12,124 nt of DNA from positions 1-12,124 of the forward strand of contig JAISSG010000016.1 of assembly GCA_031273185.1 (NCBI GenBank), in the 5' to 3' direction. This stretch comes from Treponema sp. Lineage in GTDB: Bacteria; Spirochaetota; Spirochaetia; Treponematales; Breznakiellaceae. Below the pieces are notes generated by a model. That model was not told the origin of the DNA and did no database searches. It worked only from the letters and a program-made list of their open reading frames with translations. How positions within the stretch are numbered: position 1 is the stretch's first letter; every line of letters begins with the position of its first letter. Positions 1 to 5,226 of this stretch are shown piece after piece. The position numbers and the translations under genes are program-made.

Positions 1-54
1 ATACGGGTGCGAAAGGTATAGAATAATGTTTGAATATTAACAGTACAACGCAAT

Positions 55-387
55 TTAACAAAAATAATAAAGATACAAGATAAATTTGTTTTTTTTGGTA
101 ATTTTTAGAGGTTCCCTTAAATCATTTATAATCGTATCAGAATTCTTTATTTTTTTTCTGATTTCTTTTAATTTTTCTTTAGTATGGTTTTTTTCTTTAA
201 AATTGAAAAAACCTATCGCTTTAATTTCTTTCAATAAACCTTCTTGCTCTTTTTGAAATTTGTCCAAAGCTGAATTTTCTACAGATAAGTTTTTATTAAC
301 CTCATCTTGTTCTTTAGATAAACTAGATAATTGTTTCTCAAGTGATCGAATTTCTGACGCATATTCTGCTACTGTTTTCTGTCCCAT
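55..387 (-). CDS. Small coiled-coil hypothetical protein (110 aa)
   Basis: I do not recognise a family. The frame is open back to 492, but the ATG at 385-387 is preceded by a strong ribosome-binding site (GGAAGGAG, about 8 nt upstream) and begins the protein MGQKTVAEYASEIRSLEKQ. The start at 492 has no such site, so the 110-aa product is preferred. Residues about 5-55 are rich in Glu, Lys, Leu and Gln with heptad-like spacing, which suggests a coiled coil. A Lys-rich stretch follows, with a second helical segment at about 65-95. The tail is hydrophobic and aromatic (FILYLYYFC) and could touch a membrane, though it is too short for a confident transmembrane helix. There is no signal peptide or catalytic motif. 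The gene is AT-rich like its upstream neighbours and may be last in their transcript. The gene is likely real; its function is unknown. Confidence 0.6.
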   Translation of the reverse strand: MGQKTVAEYASEIRSLEKQLSSLSKEQDEVNKNLSVENSALDKFQKEQEGLLKEIKAIGFFNFKEKNHTKEKLKEIRKKIKNSDTIINDLREPLKITKKNKFILYLYYFC

Positions 388-434
388 TTCTTTCTCTCCT
401 TCCTTAGCGTAAAGTATCCGCCGATAATTTATTA

Positions 435-457
435 GGAAACAATTTCCTGTTGTTTCC
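435..457. repeat. Inverted repeat upstream of the coiled-coil gene (possible operator)
   Basis: Two perfect 8-bp arms, GGAAACAA (435-442) and TTGTTTCC (450-457), flank a 7-bp spacer. The repeat lies 48-70 bp upstream of the start at 387. The spacing and symmetry suit a dimeric HTH repressor, and two HTH-like proteins are encoded nearby. A role as operator is inference. The rest of the 388-580 spacer shows no credible gene. Confidence 0.4.
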
Positions 458-580
458 GTACTAAATCCTGCATAATTCATATCTTCTGACATATTTTTAA
501 TCTAAACTCAACGCCACACTTACGATTAAAAGTCACAATTTTTAGGTATATTTTAGTTACCGTTCGACTCGTTTTTCCAT

Positions 581-670
581 TCACCAGCCTGTGGATTGCT
601 TTAGGTCGTAAGTAGCCGCATTTTTGCAGCCCGCAATAAATATTGCTTTTTCGGAAATTAAATAATCCAT
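581..670 (-). CDS. Putative 29-aa microprotein
   Basis: The 138-aa gene upstream ends in AGGTGA, and that stop region doubles as a Shine-Dalgarno almost perfectly complementary to the 16S 3' end. Eight bases later (TTTATAGC) an ATG at 668-670 opens a 30-codon frame beginning MDYLISEKAIFIAGC and ending in TGA at 581-583. This arrangement is typical of translational coupling. The start MDYLISEKA is reminiscent of short MerR/excisionase-type winged-helix proteins, which often begin with a Tyr-Leu-Ser-Glu-Lys-Ala segment. The product could therefore be a truncated remnant of one, but it is too short to decide. A palindrome, GCAATAAATATTGC, lies inside it (633-646). Confidence 0.4.
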   Translation of the reverse strand: MDYLISEKAIFIAGCKNAATYDLKQSTGW

Positions 671-678
671 GCTATAAA

Positions 679-1095
679 TCACCTCTTTCCAAATAAATTC
701 ATTAAGACTATATCATCTATCTTCAGCGAGCATATATCTGCTAAAAGAACTATGTATTCCAGGGGTGGCTTTACCTTTCCTGTTTCCCAAAGCCTTAGCA
801 TGTCTGTTGTTATTATTTCATTTTTGTCGTACCAGGTATTCAACCTGTTGTATGTCGTTAGGGCTTTTGCTAATGCATTTATTGAAACATACCCGTTAAA
901 TTTATCGCAATCACAATTATTACAATTTTTTCCATCGCACCATTTTTCACTATACTCATCTTTGGTTGGTGACAGATATTTACAGGCAAATTTTGCAATG
1001 GCCTTATTATGTTTTACAAGAATCTCCATAGAACGCAATGCTGATATGTTTGCGCTGATATTTTGCCATGTTATACTATTGCGCCTTTTTGCCAT
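679..1095 (-). CDS. HTH-like protein with a cysteine cluster (138 aa)
   Basis: This is a probable small DNA-binding protein. Residues about 93-131 match the C-terminal half of an XRE/Cro-type helix-turn-helix domain, with a recognisable LRLWETGKVKPPLEYIVLLA segment in the usual recognition-helix and linker positions, followed by a SLKIDDIVL ending typical of XRE domains. The first HTH helices are less clear (about 70-90). Before the domain lies a cluster C53, C58, C61, C63 (CX4CX2CXC), spaced for Zn or an Fe-S cluster. That reading is inference. The start at 1095 has only a weak site (GGTG, 5 nt upstream), and the internal Met23 has none. The gene lies 31 bp downstream of the 65-aa gene on the same strand, and its stop overlaps the ribosome-binding site of the 29-aa frame. 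It is AT-rich. No family name can be given with confidence. Confidence 0.6.
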   Translation of the reverse strand: MAKRRNSITWQNISANISALRSMEILVKHNKAIAKFACKYLSPTKDEYSEKWCDGKNCNNCDCDKFNGYVSINALAKALTTYNRLNTWYDKNEIITTDMLRLWETGKVKPPLEYIVLLADICSLKIDDIVLMNLFGKR

Positions 1096-1126
1096 TTTGA
1101 CACCATTGTCCAGTGAATTTAAATGC

Positions 1127-1324
1127 TTAATACGTCAAAGGCTTGTCCCTAAATAGGGAACTCCTGTCATCAGCTTTATTTACTGTATTCCAGATATCCA
1201 AAATCTTCTCGGAGATTTCCTGCAATTTCATCTTCCCGGTCTCGTCCATCTCTTCGTAATTTTTGCAAAGGGCATCAATTCCAGCAGCAGAAGCTGGCTT
1301 CCTGTTCCCCGTATTGTCCTCCAT
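1127..1324 (-). CDS. Small hypothetical protein (65 aa)
   Basis: I do not recognise a family. The frame opens at 1348, but that ATG overlaps the -10 box of a strong promoter and so could not be translated from its transcript. The ATG at 1322-1324 has AGGA 8 nt upstream and begins MEDNTGNRKPASAAG. The product is acidic and mostly helical after residue 15, with a leucine/isoleucine-bearing helix around 30-50 (KMKLQEISEKILDIWNTVNK). That segment resembles the region after the HTH in small phage-type regulators, but no HTH is present. It is the first gene of the AT-rich minus-strand run and is transcribed divergently from the XRE regulator at 1478. Such promoter-proximal small acidic proteins often modulate a neighbouring regulator; here that is only a guess. 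Confidence 0.55.
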   Translation of the reverse strand: MEDNTGNRKPASAAGIDALCKNYEEMDETGKMKLQEISEKILDIWNTVNKADDRSSLFRDKPLTY

Positions 1325-1342
1325 GTCTGTTGTCCTATTAAT

Positions 1343-1357
1343 ATACATATATTGTAT
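1343..1357. promoter_or_regulatory. Palindrome over the -10 box (candidate operator)
   Basis: Arms ATACA and TGTAT flank a 5-bp spacer and cover the -10 element of the minus-strand promoter. A bound dimer would block RNA polymerase. The nearest candidate binder is the XRE protein encoded divergently at 1478. The DNA is AT-rich, so chance symmetry is possible. Confidence 0.4.
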
Positions 1358-1374
1358 TATTAAAAGACTGTCAA
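1346..1374 (-). promoter_or_regulatory. Sigma-70-type promoter of the AT-rich minus-strand genes
   Basis: On the minus strand a perfect TTGACA (1369-1374) and a TATATG (1346-1351) are separated by 17 bp, the optimal spacing. The expected start of transcription is near 1339, leaving a short leader before the AGGA-preceded ATG at 1324. Confidence 0.7.
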
Positions 1375-1387
1375 GTGTTTTTTTGGA

Positions 1388-1402
1388 TTATTTCCGAAAT
1401 AA
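1388..1402. promoter_or_regulatory. Second palindrome in the divergent spacer (candidate operator)
   Basis: TTATTTC and GAAATAA form a perfect 7-bp inverted repeat around one central C. It lies just upstream of the minus-strand -35 box and about 45 bp upstream of the plus-strand -35 box. Length and symmetry fit an XRE-type half-site pair. The two palindromes differ in sequence, so they may not share a binder. Confidence 0.4.
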
Positions 1403-1446
1403 CGAAAAATGCGATGTGCTGTCTGCTTTTTCATACACTGTATTCC

Positions 1447-1475
1447 TTGAGAATGCCCCTGTTATCGTGTATTAT
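1447..1475 (+). promoter_or_regulatory. Sigma-70-type promoter of the XRE regulator
   Basis: TTGAGA (1447-1452) and TATTAT (1470-1475) are separated by 17 bp, each matching the consensus at five of six positions. The predicted transcription start is about 1482, which falls past the ATG at 1478 and just before an in-frame GTG at 1484. The mRNA may therefore be leaderless. Confidence 0.5.
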
Positions 1476-1477
1476 TT

Positions 1478-1837
1478 ATGAAAGTGAGCGATGTCCATTC
1501 CCGGCTGAAAGAAATCAGGAAACACCTGAAACTGTCTATTCGGGAGTTTTCCAGGGAAATCTATGTCAGCCACAGTTTGTACGGCCAGGTTGAATTCGGG
1601 AATCGGGAACCCACCGAGCGGCTTATCCAGCTTATATCGTCAAGGTTTAACGTAAGCAAGAAATGGATATCAAGGGGCGAGGGGGAGATGTTTTCTCCTT
1701 CCCCGCCGGACATCAGGCTTGAGAAAATACTTGAGATTTACAATACGATTGACGGAATGTTAAAAGACTGCCTTCTTGAACAATCAAAAATCCTGCTCAA
1801 GATATACCGAGAAAAGAAAGACGAAGAGGCAAAATAA
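1478..1837 (+). CDS. XRE-family HTH transcriptional regulator (119 aa)
   Basis: This is a cytoplasmic DNA-binding regulator. Residues 6-65 form a Cro/CI-type HTH: helix 1 (RLKEIRKHLKLS), helices 2 and 3 (IREFSREIYVSHSLYGQVE), then the characteristic FGNREPTERLIQLISSRFNV linker and WISRGEGEMF ending. A helical tail (80-117) probably dimerises; there is no peptidase domain. The gene is divergent from the AT-rich minus-strand run, with two palindromes in the shared spacer, so it probably controls that run and perhaps itself. No Shine-Dalgarno precedes ATG 1478, and the best promoter would start the mRNA near 1482. The real start may therefore be the in-frame GTG at 1484, two residues shorter, on a leaderless mRNA. 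It converges with the nucleoside kinase gene. The family call is secure; the target is inferred. Confidence 0.85.
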   Translation: MKVSDVHSRLKEIRKHLKLSIREFSREIYVSHSLYGQVEFGNREPTERLIQLISSRFNVSKKWISRGEGEMFSPSPPDIRLEKILEIYNTIDGMLKDCLLEQSKILLKIYREKKDEEAK

Positions 1838-1856
1838 TGGGCATCGGGTGCCGCCT
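1838..1856. terminator. Short hairpin between convergent genes (weak terminator candidate)
   Basis: The 19-bp gap between the XRE stop and the kinase stop holds GGCA (1840-1843) and TGCC (1849-1852) around a 5-nt loop. On the minus strand it is followed by ATTATTTT, a poor U-tract. The 4-bp stem is short, so this is at best a weak terminator for the kinase operon. Confidence 0.25.
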
Positions 1857-3509
1857 TTAATACTTGAATTCGCTGTCCCCGATAAACTCCCGCAGGATGC
1901 TGGTGCCAGGCACGTACTGGGGCGGTATCGGGGCGAAATTTTCCAGGAACGAGAGCAGGCGCGACGCCTCGGCGTGTTCCGCCTGGGCGGGTTTTACCGC
2001 CCGCAGGATGGGATCGGCGTAGTACTTCAGCACGGAAAGCTCGTAGTCCAGCGAGGAGTTCAACACCGCGTCCGCCGTGTTCTGGAACGGGAAAATGTGC
2101 TTTCGCTCCCCTGCCTGCACGCTGGACCACATTTTGATGGTGCGGGCGGCGTCTTTGGCGCGGAACTGGTAGTCGCGCACCAGGCGCCGCAGTATTCGGT
2201 TGTCGCTGGTGGGGACGCGGTTGTGGTCGTCCAGGTTAAGCTGGGTCAGGGCGGAAACGTACATCTTGAATTTTGTGTCGCGGGCTATGCCGGGCGTAAG
2301 CGCGTCGTTGAGGGCGTGGATACCTTCGACAATAAGCACCATGCGGCGGTCCAGGCGGATCTTTTTGCCGCCGACGTTGCTGCGGCTGCCGGTCTTGAAA
2401 TCGTACACCGGCAGGCTTATCTCTTCGCCGCGGTACAGGGCCTGTAGCTGCTCGTTCAAAAAGGCGATGTCCAGAGCTTCCAGGCATTCGTAATCGGGTT
2501 GGCCGTTTTCATCCCTGGGTGTCTGCTCCGTGCCAACAAAGTAGCTGTCAAGGCTGATGTTGACGGGCCTAATTCCCATCACCATAAGCTCAAGGGAAAG
2601 CCGTTTCGCGCAGGTGGTCTTGCCGGAGCTGGACGGGCCGGCGATCAGGATCAGTTTTACCCCGTCCCGCTGATCGTGAATTTGCTCCGCTATTTCGGCT
2701 ATTTTCCGCTCCTGGTGGATTTCGGCAATCCTGATGTGATCGCGGATCGTCCTGTTCGCCACCATCGAGTTGAGGTCGGCTACGACCCGCACGCCTACGA
2801 TGCGTCCCCATTTTTTGTACTCGCGGTAGATACCGAACAGTTGCGGCTGGTCATTAAATGGCTCGATGACGGTACTGCCGACAGCCGGAAAGCGCAGGAG
2901 CAGGCCCTCCTGGTAGGGCATAAGCTGGAACAGGGACAGCATGCCGGTGCGCGGCACCAGCGGCTCGACGTACATGTCAAGGCAGCCGCCGCACTCGTTG
3001 ACCTTGATCCGCGAGCCGCCGCGCTGCTCCAGAAGCTGCACGGTGTCGGTCTGCAGGTTTTCGGAAAACAGCCTGATGGCCTGTTCGTAGCCCAGGTACT
3101 TGAACGTGATGGGGATGTCCTGCCGGACAAGGGCTTCCATCTCCCCCTGCAAGGCGCTTATCGCCTGCCCGTCCGGGGGGGCGCCCCTGTCGAAAGTGTA
3201 GTAGTAGCTGTTGCCCAGCGAATGGCCCACGTAGAGCCGCTGGCCGGGGAAGAGCTTTCGCGCCGCCATCGCAAGCAGGAAGGCAAGCGAGCGGCGGTAG
3301 ATCATCGCGCCTTCCGGGGAGCCTGCCAGCACCGGCTCCAGCGTGGAGCTTGCCGCCAGCAGGGTGTTGAGCGGGCAGATTTCGTTGTCCACCCGCAGCG
3401 CGACGAGCGCGTCCTCCGCGATGCCCAAACGGGAAAGCACCGTTTGGGCATCGGTGCCGTAGGGGCAGGAAATAGTTTCGTTCGCGTAGCGTACCTGTAT
3501 GTCGATCAT
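1857..3509 (-). CDS. Uridine-kinase-like nucleoside kinase with TGS-like and ThrRS-editing-like N-terminus (550 aa)
   Basis: The C-terminal half is a phosphoribulokinase/uridine kinase fold that would phosphorylate a nucleoside with NTP in the cytoplasm. It has the P-loop GPSSSGKTT (291-299), the SLDSYF segment (319-324) at the usual substrate-binding strand, and VEGIHAL (394-400). The N-terminus (1-62) is TGS-like. Residues about 70-240 resemble the second additional (editing) domain of threonyl-tRNA synthetase: LFPGQRLYVGHSLGNSYYYTF aligns with the LFP...GP...GFYYDF region, and LDMYVEPLVPRTG with DLCRGPHVPSTG. The HxxxH ligands are R73 and F77 here, and the C/H pair is Y180 and L184, so editing chemistry is lost. 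The gene is last in the operon, 10 bp after the ATPase gene, with a good AAGGA site. Substrate is unknown; uridine or another nucleoside is plausible. Confidence 0.85.
   Translation of the reverse strand: MIDIQVRYANETISCPYGTDAQTVLSRLGIAEDALVALRVDNEICPLNTLLAASSTLEPVLAGSPEGAMIYRRSLAFLLAMAARKLFPGQRLYVGHSLGNSYYYTFDRGAPPDGQAISALQGEMEALVRQDIPITFKYLGYEQAIRLFSENLQTDTVQLLEQRGGSRIKVNECGGCLDMYVEPLVPRTGMLSLFQLMPYQEGLLLRFPAVGSTVIEPFNDQPQLFGIYREYKKWGRIVGVRVVADLNSMVANRTIRDHIRIAEIHQERKIAEIAEQIHDQRDGVKLILIAGPSSSGKTTCAKRLSLELMVMGIRPVNISLDSYFVGTEQTPRDENGQPDYECLEALDIAFLNEQLQALYRGEEISLPVYDFKTGSRSNVGGKKIRLDRRMVLIVEGIHALNDALTPGIARDTKFKMYVSALTQLNLDDHNRVPTSDNRILRRLVRDYQFRAKDAARTIKMWSSVQAGERKHIFPFQNTADAVLNSSLDYELSVLKYYADPILRAVKPAQAEHAEASRLLSFLENFAPIPPQYVPGTSILREFIGDSEFKY
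3419..3453 (-). repeat. 14-bp perfect stem-loop inside the kinase coding sequence
   Basis: CGATGCCCAAACGG (3419-3432) and CCGTTTGGGCATCG (3440-3453) are perfect reverse complements around a 7-nt loop. In the mRNA this hairpin occupies nucleotides 57-91 of the kinase coding region. No U-tract follows. It could slow translation, protect a processed transcript end or serve as an RNA-binding site; its function is not shown by the sequence. Confidence 0.65.
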
Positions 3510-3519
3510 GTTGTCCTTC

Positions 3520-4374
3520 CTATTGAATTACCTTGTCAATGATGATGTTCACTTCTTCAATCAGTATCCCCGTGTACCGCTCGATATTGTCGATGACGTA
3601 CTGCTGCAGATCGTGTATGTTCCCCCCCAGTTGTATGCCGTATGGCACGTCGATGGTGATTACCAGGCTGTAGCCCATTTCCCTGTCGCGCACGACAATT
3701 TTTTTGATGCGTATTTCCTGGTTGTACTCGTCCACGCAGTGAATGACCATCTGGCTCAGCGCCGTCTCGGATATGATCACCTTGCCCCGCCTGGAGTATT
3801 CCGGCCTGACGACCGATTTCTCGTGGACCTTGGGCGTGGGGCCTATTGCCGGCGAGCCCTGCCGCCTGAAAATGCGTATCGCGTCGTAGAAAATGTTGGG
3901 GTAGCTTCGCTTTATCTCGATGGACGGCACCGGGATGACGTGCTTGCCCTCGATCCGGCGCGTCCGCACCGCCTTGTCAATCTCGTCCTGGCTGGCGATG
4001 TCCTCTATCTTGATGATCTTTGACGGCGGGGGCATCTGCAATCGCGCCGCTATTTTGTTGACCATTTTCTCCGAGGTTCCCAGCACCAGGATTTTTTTTA
4101 TCTTTTCGCTTTGCAGCTTGCGGGCAACCTCGTCGCGGTGGGATTTCTCGTCAAACAGGGCTACCTTTACCGCCGCCAGGAAGGTCTTTTCCTTTTTTGC
4201 CGAATGGCCTGCCAGTATGCGGTTGTCCCTGATCAACAGCCCGTCGTCTATGATAAATTCGATACCGTATTTCTGCGCTATCAGCTTGGCCCGGAAACTC
4301 TTCCCCGTGCCGCTTTCCCCGATGAGCGCGATAACCTTGATTCGCTTGAGCGCAAGCAAAAAATCAAAAAACAT
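3520..4374 (-). CDS. P-loop NTPase fused to an Asp23/Gls24-like domain (284 aa)
   Basis: The protein starts with a nucleotide-binding domain: strand KVIALIG and Walker A GESGTGKS (19-26), followed by about 90 residues of alternating strands and helices, including KILVLGTSEKMV (94-105). A Pro/Arg-rich linker (about 140-195) leads to residues 197-282, which read like an Asp23/Gls24 domain: GKVIISETALSQMV, a central beta-hairpin with VITIDVPYGIQL, then helix and VNIIIDKVI. The Asp23 family is known from Gram-positive envelope stress proteins. Fusion to a P-loop is unusual, and the biochemical role is unknown. There is no signal peptide or clear membrane helix. The start at 4374 lies 2 bp after the phosphoesterase-homologue stop and lacks a clear Shine-Dalgarno, so translation is probably coupled. 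Domain calls rest on motif reading only. Confidence 0.75.
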   Translation of the reverse strand: MFFDFLLALKRIKVIALIGESGTGKSFRAKLIAQKYGIEFIIDDGLLIRDNRILAGHSAKKEKTFLAAVKVALFDEKSHRDEVARKLQSEKIKKILVLGTSEKMVNKIAARLQMPPPSKIIKIEDIASQDEIDKAVRTRRIEGKHVIPVPSIEIKRSYPNIFYDAIRIFRRQGSPAIGPTPKVHEKSVVRPEYSRRGKVIISETALSQMVIHCVDEYNQEIRIKKIVVRDREMGYSLVITIDVPYGIQLGGNIHDLQQYVIDNIERYTGILIEEVNIIIDKVIQ

Positions 4375-4376
4375 CT

Positions 4377-5225
4377 TTAACTGTCATTACCAGGGGGAGC
4401 GTCTGCCGCAACGCGGATCCGCTCGATGGAGACGGCCCTGCCGTCCGCGCCAATGTCGATGTACACGCCCTGGAGTTCCGGCCTGTCCCATGCGTCCTTT
4501 GTCCAGTCGGGAACGCCCGACAGGTACTCCTGTATGCGGGGGGCAATCTCGCAGCCGCCGACGGACTCGGCGCTGCCCGTGCGGCCCGCGTCGCTGCTGA
4601 CGGCGGTGGCGCCGGGAAGCACGCATTCGTCGGCGGGCTGCACCCTGGTGTGTGAGCCGACAATCGCGGAGCAGTGGCCGTCGGCTGCGTAGAACAGCGT
4701 TTTTTTCTCGGCGCTTGCCTGCGCGTGAAAATCGACGACGACGTACGGCGTTTCCTGCCGCAGGCGCTCCAGCAGCACGGGCAGCAGGGCAAAGGGGCTG
4801 GCGCCGTGGAGCCTGCCGAAACCGCTCTGCCCCAGCAGCACCGCCACGGCGATCTTTTCGGAGGCGGCATTACCGAAGGCGGCATTGCCGAAGGCGGCAT
4901 TGCCGCCCCCCGCCTTGTATATCCGCGAGCCAAAGCCCGGCGCCTCGGCATTGAGGTTGTCGGGCCGCAGGACAAAGGGGATTTTTTCCATGTTTTCCGT
5001 CAGATCCTTTTTGAAAAAACAGCACTCCCCCGTTGTAAGCACGCCGGCGCCCAGCTTGTGCAGGTATGCCGCGTGGTTCCTGCCCAGGCCGTTGCCGCCG
5101 GTAGCGCCGTCGGCGCAGGCTATGAGGAAGTCCCAGGGATAGCGGCGCTTCAATTCGGGCAGGGTTTTCTTGAAAGCGTATATCCCCGCCTTGCCGACGA
5201 TTTCGGCGACGTACAGGACCTTCAT
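4377..5225 (-). CDS. YmdB-family (TIGR00282) phosphoesterase homologue with degenerate active site (282 aa)
   Basis: The fold is that of the YmdB calcineurin-like phosphodiesterases: an N-terminal MKVLYVAEIVGKAG, ELKRRYPWDFLIA, RPDNLN, VVVDFHAQASAEK (162-174), VGSHTRVQPADECVLPGATA (189-208) and SDAGRTGS. B. subtilis YmdB is known to hydrolyse cyclic nucleotides with a bimetal site built on D8, E39, N40, N67 and three His. Here those positions read E8, D39, G40, E67 and H167, H192, R194, and the catalytic H68 is C68. Most ligands are therefore changed and canonical activity is doubtful. A 15-bp tandem repeat adds an NAAFG-rich loop at about 109-121. The gene follows the TPR gene by 1 bp (TAG C ATG) and precedes the P-loop/Asp23 gene by 2 bp. 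It could be a scaffold, a nucleotide-binding sensor, or an enzyme with altered metal use. Confidence 0.8.
   Translation of the reverse strand: MKVLYVAEIVGKAGIYAFKKTLPELKRRYPWDFLIACADGATGGNGLGRNHAAYLHKLGAGVLTTGECCFFKKDLTENMEKIPFVLRPDNLNAEAPGFGSRIYKAGGGNAAFGNAAFGNAASEKIAVAVLLGQSGFGRLHGASPFALLPVLLERLRQETPYVVVDFHAQASAEKKTLFYAADGHCSAIVGSHTRVQPADECVLPGATAVSSDAGRTGSAESVGGCEIAPRIQEYLSGVPDWTKDAWDRPELQGVYIDIGADGRAVSIERIRVAADAPPGNDS
4863..4904. repeat. 15-bp in-frame tandem repeat, 2.8 copies
   Basis: The unit GGCGGCATTGCCGAA occurs at 4863-4877 (with one A for G), 4878-4892 and, as 12 bases, at 4893-4904. It encodes repeating NAAFG pentapeptides in a surface loop of the YmdB-family protein. As a multiple of three, a change in copy number would keep the frame. 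Confidence 0.85.
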
Positions 5226-5226
5226 G

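Noticed and set aside
388..492. Longer start of the coiled-coil protein at 492
   Set aside because: It has no ribosome-binding site, while the internal ATG at 387 has a strong one.
633..651. GCAATAAATATTGC followed by TTTTT on the plus strand, resembling a terminator
   Set aside because: The stem is short and AT-rich, and no plus-strand gene lies upstream. It falls inside the 29-aa frame.
752..1156. Plus-strand open frame (134 codons) with hydrophobic stretches
   Set aside because: It lies opposite the XRE-like Cys-rich gene, which has a recognisable domain, and has no Shine-Dalgarno.
1776..2447. Plus-strand open frame running from the XRE gene end into the kinase gene
   Set aside because: It overlaps two supported genes, has no ribosome-binding site and shows no recognisable motif.
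1838..3459. Near-identical TGGGCATCGGTGCCG-type words at 1838-1853 and 3445-3459
   Set aside because: It is a single short match with one indel, and that is plausible by chance. One copy is part of the 14-bp hairpin.
2499..3542. Long plus-strand open frame (347 codons) opposite the kinase gene
   Set aside because: It is antisense to a gene with clear P-loop and domain motifs. Long mirror frames are expected in GC-rich coding DNA, and the translation shows no domain.
4863..4904. CRISPR-like short repeats
   Set aside because: The units are adjacent, without spacers, and encode repeating residues in frame.
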